From an uncultured Selenomonadaceae bacterium (GTDB taxonomy: Bacteria > Bacillota > Negativicutes > Selenomonadales > Selenomonadaceae): a DNA stretch of 20,182 bases. The position numbers were made by a program, and so were the translations under genes. Each line of letters begins with the position of its first letter. Position 1 is the stretch's first letter. The notes beneath the pieces are model-generated. The model saw only the letters and a program-made list of their open reading frames with translations. It searched no databases and was not told where the DNA came from. Shown piece by piece: positions 13,091 to 20,182 of the stretch. The DNA lies in contig CALZDE010000009.1 of the NCBI GenBank assembly GCA_945637225.1, forward strand, positions 1 through 20,182, written 5' to 3'.

Positions 13091-15902
13091 AGGGGCAAGA
13101 CAGCATAATTTAAAGAATATTAACGTGGATATTCCTCGTGACAAAATGGTGGTTATTACGGGACTGAGTGGCAGTGGTAAATCATCACTTGCTTTTGATA
13201 CGATTTATGCAGAGGGACAGAGAAGATACGTAGAATCCTTATCTTCCTATGCTCGTCAGTTTTTAGGCCAGATGGATAAGCCGGATGTAGATTATATAGA
13301 GGGACTTTCACCAGCGATTTCCATTGACCAGAAGACTACTAGCAGAAATCCTCGTTCAACTGTGGGTACTGTTACTGAAATTTATGATTATTTAAGACTT
13401 CTTTTTGCCCGTACAGGTCATCCGCATTGTCCTAAGTGCGGCAAGCCGGTTAATCAGCAGACTATCGACCAAATGCTGGACAAGCTTTTAGCTTTAGAAG
13501 AAAAAACAAAACTGCTCATTTTAGCACAGGTTATCCGCAGTAAAAAGGGTGAGCACAAAAAGGTTTTGGAGAATATTCATCGTGAAGGCTTTAGCAGGGT
13601 GCGCATTGATGATGTAATGTATAACCTTGATGATGGTGATGAAATAAAATTAGAAAAAACAAAAAAGCATACTATTGAGGTAGTAGTAGACAGATTAGCT
13701 ATTCGTGAAGGTATCCGCCAGCGTTTGGCAGAATCGATGGAAACAGCCTTGAAATTGGGTGAAGGGGTTGTTTACGTTCAGATTGTCGATGGCGAATTAA
13801 TGATGTTCAGTCAGAATTTCGCCTGTGTAGACTGCGGTATCAGCCTGCCGGAAATTGCTCCGAGAATGTTTTCTTTTAATAGTCCTTTTGGTGCTTGTCC
13901 TGCCTGCAGTGGCCTTGGCAGTAATATGGAATTTGATTTGGATTTAATTTTGCAGGATAAAAATCTAAGTCTCGCACAGGGGGCAATTCAGGTTATTGGC
14001 ATTAATACAAAATCTTATGCTATGTGTCAGATGGGCGCTTATTTGGAAAAGCATGGCTACGATTTAGATACACCTTGGAATTTATTAAGCGAAGAAATTC
14101 AGGATAAATTACTCTATGGTACTGGTGATGAAATAATCAGCTTTGGTTATGAAAATATGTTTGGCGTGTACAAGATTCATCAGAAAACCTTTGAAGGAAT
14201 TATGCCTATGCTGACCCGTCGTTATAAGGAAGCAGATTCCGATATGATGAGGGAAAATTACGAACAGTACATGACTGAATCACCATGTCCGGTCTGCAAG
14301 GGAGCACGTTTAAAGCCAGAGGTTTTATCTATTACGGTAGGGGAAAAGAATATCAATGAAGTAACTGATCTTACTGTTCGTGACTGCGATAATTTCTTTA
14401 CTGAGGCAGAAAGGTCATTTACTGAAAAGGAAGCTAAAATAGCTAAACAGATTATGAAGGAAATTCATGCAAGGCTGGGATTTCTCATAACAGTTGGCTT
14501 GGAATATCTGACCTTATCAAGAGCGGCAGGAACCCTGTCTGGCGGTGAAGCACAGCGTATAAGGCTGGCAACTCAGATTGGTTCAGGTCTTGTAGGCGTA
14601 CTTTATATTCTTGATGAGCCAAGTATCGGTTTACATCAGAGGGATAACGAAAAACTCTTAACTGCTTTAAAAAATTTAAGGGATTTAGGCAACACTCTCG
14701 TTATTGTTGAACATGACGAGGATACAATGTATGCCGCTGACCACATTATAGATATTGGTCCGGGAGCTGGCTCAAATGGCGGTTATGTCGTAGCAGAGGG
14801 AACAGCAGAGGAAATAAAAAAGATAGAAAATTCTATAACTGGACAATATCTAAGCAGAAGGAAATTTATTCCTGTACCAGAAATTAGAAGGTCAGGAAAT
14901 GGAAACTTTTTACAAATAAAGGGTGCAACAGAGCATAATTTAAAGAATATTTCTGTGAAATTCCCTTTGGGAACATTTACTGTAATAACAGGTGTATCAG
15001 GAAGTGGCAAGAGTACGCTGATAAACGAAATTCTCTATAAGGGCATAGCTTCAAAATTATACAAAACTAAGGGCAAGCCGGGAAAATTCAAAGAGCTTTT
15101 AGGTATGGAATTTATTGATAAGGTGATAGATATTGACCAGTCGCCTATCGGCAGAACTCCACGTTCAAATCCTGCTACCTATACAGGAGTTTTTGATGCA
15201 ATCCGTACACTTTTCAGTCAGACAAGTGAAGGTAAAATGCGGGGCTATAAGCCGGGACGTTTCAGCTTTAATGTCAAGGGGGGACGCTGTGAAGCCTGCA
15301 AGGGTGATGGTATCATCAAGATTGAAATGCACTTTTTGCCTGATGTTTATGTGCCTTGCGAAGTGTGTCATGGTGACAGATATAATCATGAGACATTAGA
15401 GGTAAAATATAAGGGAAAATCTATTTCTGATGTACTTAATATGACTATTGAAGAAGCAGTAGTTTTCTTTGAAAATGTACCTAAGATTTACAATAAAATA
15501 AAGGTAATGCAGGATGTAGGTCTTGGCTATGTGAAGTTAGGTCAGCCTGCTACAACTCTTTCCGGTGGTGAGGCACAGAGAGTAAAGCTGGCAACAGAAT
15601 TAAGCCGTCGCTCAACAGGAAAAACGGTGTATATTCTCGATGAACCAACCACAGGCCTGCATTCAGCAGATATTCATAAATTATTGGGAATTTTGCAGAG
15701 ATTGGTCGATGGCGGTGATACGGTTATTGTCATTGAGCATAACCTCGATGTAATAAAAACAGCTGACCATATTATTGATTTAGGGCCAGAAGGTGGTGAC
15801 AGGGGCGGTACGATTGTAGCTACTGGAACACCAGAGGAAATTGTAAAGGTTAAGGCGTCCTACACAGGAAAATTCCTTCAGCCGTTATTAGACGAAAAAT
15901 AA
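13068..15902 (+). CDS. uvrA: excinuclease ABC subunit A
   Basis: A 944-residue dimeric ABC-type ATPase that finds damaged DNA and delivers UvrB. Both nucleotide-binding domains are complete: Walker A GLSGSGKS (32-39) and GVSGSGKS (642-649), signature LSGGEAQR (490-497 and 831-838), Walker B YILDEP (513-518 and 855-860). Zinc modules appear at C253, C256, C277 and C280, and at C741, C744, C764 and C767; an extra CPKC stands at 121-124. The start at ATG 13068 gives the usual MEKYIRIKGARQHNL beginning and has GGGGA (13057-13061) upstream; an in-frame ATG at 13038 would only add residues of poor conservation. The gene overlaps the end of uvrB, and uvrC follows after 14 bases. Confidence 0.98.
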   Translation: MEKYIRIKGARQHNLKNINVDIPRDKMVVITGLSGSGKSSLAFDTIYAEGQRRYVESLSSYARQFLGQMDKPDVDYIEGLSPAISIDQKTTSRNPRSTVGTVTEIYDYLRLLFARTGHPHCPKCGKPVNQQTIDQMLDKLLALEEKTKLLILAQVIRSKKGEHKKVLENIHREGFSRVRIDDVMYNLDDGDEIKLEKTKKHTIEVVVDRLAIREGIRQRLAESMETALKLGEGVVYVQIVDGELMMFSQNFACVDCGISLPEIAPRMFSFNSPFGACPACSGLGSNMEFDLDLILQDKNLSLAQGAIQVIGINTKSYAMCQMGAYLEKHGYDLDTPWNLLSEEIQDKLLYGTGDEIISFGYENMFGVYKIHQKTFEGIMPMLTRRYKEADSDMMRENYEQYMTESPCPVCKGARLKPEVLSITVGEKNINEVTDLTVRDCDNFFTEAERSFTEKEAKIAKQIMKEIHARLGFLITVGLEYLTLSRAAGTLSGGEAQRIRLATQIGSGLVGVLYILDEPSIGLHQRDNEKLLTALKNLRDLGNTLVIVEHDEDTMYAADHIIDIGPGAGSNGGYVVAEGTAEEIKKIENSITGQYLSRRKFIPVPEIRRSGNGNFLQIKGATEHNLKNISVKFPLGTFTVITGVSGSGKSTLINEILYKGIASKLYKTKGKPGKFKELLGMEFIDKVIDIDQSPIGRTPRSNPATYTGVFDAIRTLFSQTSEGKMRGYKPGRFSFNVKGGRCEACKGDGIIKIEMHFLPDVYVPCEVCHGDRYNHETLEVKYKGKSISDVLNMTIEEAVVFFENVPKIYNKIKVMQDVGLGYVKLGQPATTLSGGEAQRVKLATELSRRSTGKTVYILDEPTTGLHSADIHKLLGILQRLVDGGDTVIVIEHNLDVIKTADHIIDLGPEGGDRGGTIVATGTPEEIVKVKASYTGKFLQPLLDEK

Positions 15903-15916
15903 ATTAGGGAAAGCTT

Positions 15917-17392
15917 ATGAATGAGATAATTGAAGAAAAGCTCAGTCTTTTGGCACATGTACCAGGTGTGTACATCATGAAGGATAAGGATGGTACCATC
16001 ATATATGTGGGAAAGGCTATCAGCTTAAAAAATCGAGTTACCCAGTATTTTCGCAGTCACAAAAATCATTCTGTCAAGGTCAAGGCTATGGTGGCCCGTA
16101 TTGTGGATTTTGATGTTATTATTGTTGGTTCAGAAATAGAGGCTTTGATTTTAGAGTGCAATCTCATTAAGAAATATCGGCCTAAGTATAATATCAGTCT
16201 TAAGGATGATAAGACCTATCCTTATTTGAAGGTGAGTCTGAATGAGGATTTTCCACGTCTTATGATTACCCGTAAAAAATTGCCTGATGGCGGTAAATAC
16301 TACGGGCCTTTTACTGATGTGGAAGCACTTCACAGCAGTTTGGATTTTCTGAGAAAGCTTTTTCCTCTTCGTACCTGCCGTAATCTGCCTGACAGACCTT
16401 GCTTGGAGTACCATATAAAGCGTTGTCTTGCTCCCTGTGCTGAGAAGGTTTCAAAGGAAGAATACCGCTCACTCATAAAGGACGTATGCATGTTTTTGGA
16501 TGGTAAATCTAAGGAACTGGATAAGGATTTGGAAAAACGTATGCTGAAGGCGGCAGAGGTTTTGGATTTTGAATTGGCTGCCCGTTTGCGTGACCAGCTG
16601 AATGCTGTGCGTAAGGTGAGGGAAAATGTCAGGGTTTCCATGCAGGATGTAAAGCGGGAAATGGAATATCAGCTGGCAGAATTAGTTCCTCCTGATGCTA
16701 AGACTATTGGGGCAGTTAATGAATTAGGCAAATATCTTGGGTTAAAGAATCCACCTGTACTGATGGAGTGCTTTGATATTTCTCATAATCAGGGACAGGA
16801 AACTGTTGCTTCGATGGTGGTTTTTGAAAATGGTATGCCGAAGAAAAGTGCGTACCGCCGTTTTAAGATAAAAAGCACCGAGGGAAAGCCTGATGATTTT
16901 CTTTCCATGCGTGAGGTTACGACAAGACGTTATGGCAAGAAGGATATAGATTTGCCTGATTTAATTGTCATTGATGGCGGTAAGGGACAGTTAAGTTCTG
17001 CTTTGGAAATAATCCGTGGTGCAGGACATATTGATGTTCCAGTGGTGGGCCTTGCCAAGCGTGAGGAGGAAATTTTCTGTGAGGGAGAGTCTGAACCTGT
17101 GATTTTACCTCGTGACAGTCAGGCACTTTACCTTATTCAGAGAATACGTGATGAAGCACACCGCTTTGCAATTACTTTCCATAGGAGTCTCCGCCGTAAG
17201 AGAAACATGGTTTCTATACTTGATAATATAGAGGGAATCGGCCCTAAGAGACGTAATATTCTTTTGGAGCATTATTCTTCCATAGACAAAATAAAGGTGG
17301 CTGAGGTGGAGGAAATGGCTTCCTTAAAGGGAATGAGCAGAAATTCAGCAGAATCGGTCTATAATTTTTTTCATGCAAAAGATATGATGTAA
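15917..17392 (+). CDS. uvrC: excinuclease ABC subunit C, internally shortened
   Basis: A 491-residue dual-incision nuclease of excision repair; E. coli and Bacillus proteins are about 600. The GIY-YIG domain (about 15-90) cuts 3': GVYIMK (17-22), IIYVGK (28-33), R40 and the EALILE Glu. Four cysteines C154, C162, C170 and C174 match the proposed iron-sulfur cluster set. The UVR domain is at about 205-233. The RNase H-type domain that cuts 5' keeps its triad D287 (ECFDIS), D353 (VIDGGKGQ) and H415 (RDEAHRF), and a helix-hairpin-helix pair ends the protein. Between UVR and ECFDIS there are only about 50 residues where relatives have roughly 150, so one segment is missing in frame. Catalysis should still be possible. 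It is the last gene of the operon. Confidence 0.96.
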   Translation: MNEIIEEKLSLLAHVPGVYIMKDKDGTIIYVGKAISLKNRVTQYFRSHKNHSVKVKAMVARIVDFDVIIVGSEIEALILECNLIKKYRPKYNISLKDDKTYPYLKVSLNEDFPRLMITRKKLPDGGKYYGPFTDVEALHSSLDFLRKLFPLRTCRNLPDRPCLEYHIKRCLAPCAEKVSKEEYRSLIKDVCMFLDGKSKELDKDLEKRMLKAAEVLDFELAARLRDQLNAVRKVRENVRVSMQDVKREMEYQLAELVPPDAKTIGAVNELGKYLGLKNPPVLMECFDISHNQGQETVASMVVFENGMPKKSAYRRFKIKSTEGKPDDFLSMREVTTRRYGKKDIDLPDLIVIDGGKGQLSSALEIIRGAGHIDVPVVGLAKREEEIFCEGESEPVILPRDSQALYLIQRIRDEAHRFAITFHRSLRRKRNMVSILDNIEGIGPKRRNILLEHYSSIDKIKVAEVEEMASLKGMSRNSAESVYNFFHAKDMM

Positions 17393-17416
17393 GAAAAATA
17401 TGAAGATTTCTTTTTT
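17391..17416 (+). terminator. weak terminator after uvrC
   Basis: AAGAAA (17391-17396, overlapping the stop codon) can pair with TTTCTT (17407-17412), followed by TTTT. Only six A/T-rich pairs, so it may be inefficient. Confidence 0.35.
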
Positions 17417-17473
17417 AATTATCAAAATATTTCATTATTTATCATAATAGCTATGTACTTTTGGTTGAAAATA

Positions 17474-17482
17474 TGGTAAAAT
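17474..17482 (+). promoter_or_regulatory. extended -10 promoter of chemoreceptor gene
   Basis: TGGTAAAAT: -10 box TAAAAT at 17477-17482 with TG one base before. No good -35 box 17 bases upstream. The surrounding DNA is AT-rich. A motility-type sigma promoter was not recognised. Confidence 0.45.
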
Positions 17483-17523
17483 AATATCATGTTTTCTATT
17501 TATTTCCTTGGGGAGTGATTTTT

Positions 17524-19218
17524 GTGAATTTTGGGGACATGAGTTTGCGGTTTAAAGCAACTTTGTTTGTTGAAGTATGTTTAATTGCTTCTTGCTTGAT
17601 GGTATTTTTTACAGGCTTTTATAGTGCCAGAGAAAGTCTAGAGACTGTTTATATGGAAAGAGTTCAGACTGGTGTTCATTATGTGGACAACTTTATTGAG
17701 GCTTGTTTTCCAGGCAGCTGGGAGCTTCGTCAGGGCAGACTCTATAAAGGTGAACAGCTGATGGAGGACGATGCATCTTATCTAGAGACGTTTGCCAATG
17801 ATTCAGCGGTAACTATCTTTACCAATGATACTAGAACTGCTACCACTATTTTGGATGAAAATTCTCGGCCTATTGTCGGCACTACGGCTAATCCAGAAGT
17901 AATTGACAAGGTTATAAAGAACGGTGAGAATTATAGCCTGCCTACTAAAATAAATGGTGAAAGCTATTTCGCGTGCTACATCCCTTTACGTAATGCAAAA
18001 TCTGAAGTAGTCGGTATGCTCTTTTATGGTGTGCCATCCTCTGCAATTGAGCAAAGGGAGTATGATTTCCTTAAATCTACAGCGTTGGTTACTTTGATTC
18101 TGCTTTTAATTTCCAGCTTTGTTATAAATAAAATTGTTAATAGTAAAATGGATTCAGTAGAGAAAGTCGTAAATGCTATTTCTGATATAGCAAAGGGAAA
18201 TTTAGGAATTTCAGATTTGCCTGTTAATGGTAATGACGAGCTGGATAGACTCGCCTCAGATACTAACAAGATGAAATCCTCTCTCCGCAATCTCATGCGG
18301 AGCATTTCAGACTCATCTTCTTCGGTTGCATCTTCCAGTGAGGAGCTTACCATCAGTGCTACTCAGACCGCGGATAGTGTCAGGGCAGTGGCTGAAAGTG
18401 CTACTACTATGGCACAGAACAGCAACGAACAGAGAATGAAGCTGGAAGAAGTAAATCAGATGATGGACCGCCTGCGTTTCCATGTAGCAAGTATGTCAGA
18501 GGAAGCAGAGCTGATGAAAAAGGCGGCAGATGACAGTATTCGAGGTGCTAAGGAAGGTCAAAGTGTAGTTTCTAAGGCAGTAGTATCTATGGAAGAAATT
18601 TCCCGTAATATCCAGTCATCCTCCAATGTTGTGATAAAGCTGGGTGAGCGTTCTACTGAGGTTGGCCAGGTGGTCGATACCATTGCCAATATTGCAGGTC
18701 AGACAAATCTTTTGGCTTTGAATGCGGCTATTGAGGCGGCTCGTGCAGGTGAAGCTGGACGTGGCTTTGCGGTAGTAGCTACTGAGGTAAAGAAGCTGGC
18801 AGAGCAGTCAGAGGAGGCTACTAGAAATATTGCCTCTATTATTGGCAGTATTCAGGAAGATACCAATATGGCTGTGACTGCTATGGAGAAGAACAGCGAA
18901 GAAATTAAGCAGGGTAATCGTGTAGTAGAACAGACTGGTGAAGAATTTAAGAAAATTGGTGACCTGATTGATGAAATGTGCCAGCAGATGAATAAATCAC
19001 TCCGTTCTGTACGTCATGTAAACGATAGAAGTATTTCTATTGGTGAGGCTTTGGCAGATGTGAGCAAGCTTAGTGATAATTCTTCTATGGAAGCAGAAAA
19101 TGTTTCAGCTGCAACAGAAGAGCAGGCAGCTATGATGGATGAGATATCTACTTCCAGCCGTAGTATGGCTGAATTAGCACAGCAGCTTCAGCAGGAAATT
19201 GTAAAGTTTAAGCTGTAA
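17524..19218 (+). CDS. methyl-accepting chemotaxis protein, Cache sensor
   Basis: A 564-residue transmembrane chemoreceptor. The start is taken as GTG 17524, eight bases after GGGGAG (17510-17515); a GTG at 17515 would overlap that site. Positions below count from 17515. Span 1 is about 13-35, span 2 about 188-207. The roughly 150 residues between them look like a single-Cache domain of the sCache_3 type (VTIFTNDTRTATTI, then GTTANPEV and YFACYIPL). A HAMP segment (about 208-261) is followed by a long coiled-coil signalling domain whose tip at 391-421 (IAGQTNLLALNAAIEAAR and GEAGRGFAVVA) is canonical for binding CheA and CheW. It ends EIVKFKL without a CheR/CheB tether pentapeptide. The ligand is unknown. 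Presence implies chemotaxis in this organism, but no che genes are in the window. Confidence 0.93.
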   Translation: MNFGDMSLRFKATLFVEVCLIASCLMVFFTGFYSARESLETVYMERVQTGVHYVDNFIEACFPGSWELRQGRLYKGEQLMEDDASYLETFANDSAVTIFTNDTRTATTILDENSRPIVGTTANPEVIDKVIKNGENYSLPTKINGESYFACYIPLRNAKSEVVGMLFYGVPSSAIEQREYDFLKSTALVTLILLLISSFVINKIVNSKMDSVEKVVNAISDIAKGNLGISDLPVNGNDELDRLASDTNKMKSSLRNLMRSISDSSSSVASSSEELTISATQTADSVRAVAESATTMAQNSNEQRMKLEEVNQMMDRLRFHVASMSEEAELMKKAADDSIRGAKEGQSVVSKAVVSMEEISRNIQSSSNVVIKLGERSTEVGQVVDTIANIAGQTNLLALNAAIEAARAGEAGRGFAVVATEVKKLAEQSEEATRNIASIIGSIQEDTNMAVTAMEKNSEEIKQGNRVVEQTGEEFKKIGDLIDEMCQQMNKSLRSVRHVNDRSISIGEALADVSKLSDNSSMEAENVSAATEEQAAMMDEISTSSRSMAELAQQLQQEIVKFKL

Positions 19219-19242
19219 TTTCATGGGATGAGGTTTTAGCGG

Positions 19243-20097
19243 ATGATAGATTTACATGTGCATTCCACAATTTCAGATGGTACCTATACCCCTAGCGGTA
19301 TTGCAGAGCTGGCAAAGGAACGTGGCCTCAAGGCGTATGTTATCACTGACCATGATAATATAAGTGGCTGTGAGGAATCCTTGGCGGCTGCAAAAAGGCT
19401 TGGTCTTGAAACGATGTACGCTATGGAGATGAGTGTCGCCTATCGTGGGCGTGATTTGCATATAGTAAGTATTGGCTTTGATCCTGAGAGTGAGGCTTTT
19501 CAGAAGCTTTACCGTAAAATACGTGTCCTGAAGGAATCGGGTACAGAGGAAACCGTTGCCTATATTCAGCGTATGGGAATGAATCTTTCCTATGAAAATG
19601 TAAAATCTCATGCTTCAGGCGAGCACCCTGACCGCTACGATGTCATGAAGGAATTGGTGAGGCTTTGTCCTGAGTATACTGCTGGTGAGCTGTGGAGAAA
19701 GTACATTTATCCTGCTCTTGATGAATTAGGTATTCATTATGAATGGGAGGCCGAGGAATTGCTTCCATTGATGAAAAAAGCCGGGGCGGTCACTTCATTA
19801 GCCCATTTTCATAAACGTATAGGTCTGGCTACTTTTGAAAAACACGAGAGAGAAGACGTAATACGTACTCTTTTAGGCTTTGGCCTTACAGGAATGGAGC
19901 GTTACTACAACAATTATTCTGCCGAGGACAGTGCTTTTGCAGCGGCTATGATTGAAAAATATAAGATGATTCCTACGGGCGGTACTGACTTTCATGGCGG
20001 TAACAGAAAAGGTGTGGAATTAGGCACTGGCATTAATAATTCTGTTTGTGTACCTTACAGCTTTTGGACAGAGATTCAGAAGCATGTAAATAGATGA
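19243..20097 (+). CDS. PHP-domain metal-dependent phosphoesterase
   Basis: A 284-residue PHP-family hydrolase, probably cytoplasmic. The four PHP motifs with metal ligands are visible: H5-x-H7 (DLHVHST) and D12, TDHD with H37 (35-38), E62 and H73 (DLHIV), H178 (LAHFH), and D239-x-H241 (GGTDFHGG). The layout is like the TrpH/RNase AM group, which in E. coli has been shown to cleave 3',5'-bisphosphonucleotides and trim RNA 5' ends, but many members are uncharacterised, so the substrate is left open. GGGATGAGG (19225-19233) is the ribosome binding site. It lies 24 bases after the chemoreceptor with no terminator or promoter between, so the two are probably co-transcribed. Confidence 0.9.
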   Translation: MIDLHVHSTISDGTYTPSGIAELAKERGLKAYVITDHDNISGCEESLAAAKRLGLETMYAMEMSVAYRGRDLHIVSIGFDPESEAFQKLYRKIRVLKESGTEETVAYIQRMGMNLSYENVKSHASGEHPDRYDVMKELVRLCPEYTAGELWRKYIYPALDELGIHYEWEAEELLPLMKKAGAVTSLAHFHKRIGLATFEKHEREDVIRTLLGFGLTGMERYYNNYSAEDSAFAAAMIEKYKMIPTGGTDFHGGNRKGVELGTGINNSVCVPYSFWTEIQKHVNR

Positions 20098-20133
20098 TTT
20101 TATATGATTAGTTTTATTTAGGAGGAATTGATT

Positions 20134-20182
20134 ATGAAGAGTTATGTTTGCGATGTATGTGGCTGGGTTTATGAGGAAGAGG
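20134..20182 (+). CDS. rubredoxin, 5' part only (cut by window end)
   Basis: ATG 20134 follows AGGAGG (20120-20125) by eight bases, the best Shine-Dalgarno in the window. The sixteen visible codons read MKSYVCDVCGWVYEEE, with CxxCGWVY as the first half of a rubredoxin Fe(Cys)4 site. Rubredoxin is a small electron carrier of anaerobes. The second CxxC pair lies beyond the window, so a longer fusion protein with a rubredoxin head is also possible. Confidence 0.85.
   Translation, partial: MKSYVCDVCGWVYEEE

Overview
The window reads as chromosomal housekeeping DNA of an anaerobic, low-to-moderate-GC Firmicute. The rubredoxin start at the right edge, the ferredoxin-type siroheme reductase, SstT and the uvrB-uvrA-uvrC order suggest a Negativicutes-like bacterium (Selenomonas/Veillonella relatives), but this is inference from gene content and not proof. 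Every supported gene is on the + strand. I see no insertion sequence, phage, CRISPR array, tRNA or rRNA.

Layout: (1) 1-685, two small membrane-protein genes, a DUF5665-type protein and a shorter protein that aligns with it. (2) 686-2810, ammonium uptake: a consensus promoter, a 230-base leader with two successive intrinsic terminators, then amtB and a PII gene (glnK) and a terminator. (3) 2886-4247, sstT, a Na+/serine-threonine symporter with its own promoter and terminator. (4) 4298-7784, a triple-PAS diguanylate cyclase followed 30 bases later by a large nitrite/sulfite reductase. (5) 7956-9412, malic enzyme as a single-gene unit. (6) 9423-10830, a YjiH-family membrane protein. (7) 10849-17416, the nucleotide excision repair operon uvrB-uvrA-uvrC. 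(8) 17474-20182, a Cache-domain chemoreceptor, a PHP-domain phosphoesterase and the first codons of a rubredoxin.

The first half is nutrient handling: ammonium import with its PII gatekeeper, serine/threonine import, reduction of nitrite or sulfite, and malate to pyruvate. The second half is DNA repair and sensing.

Most genes are ordinary. The best leads are: the amtB leader, where two similar small hairpins with the loop pattern AAnGG(C/T) each overlap the 5' arm of a terminator, as expected of an antitermination switch of the ANTAR type; a UvrC of only 491 residues that lacks about 80-110 residues between its UVR and RNase H regions; a siroheme reductase with Cys in place of a normally conserved substrate-binding Arg; and a possible Shine-Dalgarno-hiding structure in the uvrB leader. 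I found no convincing wholly new multi-gene system here.
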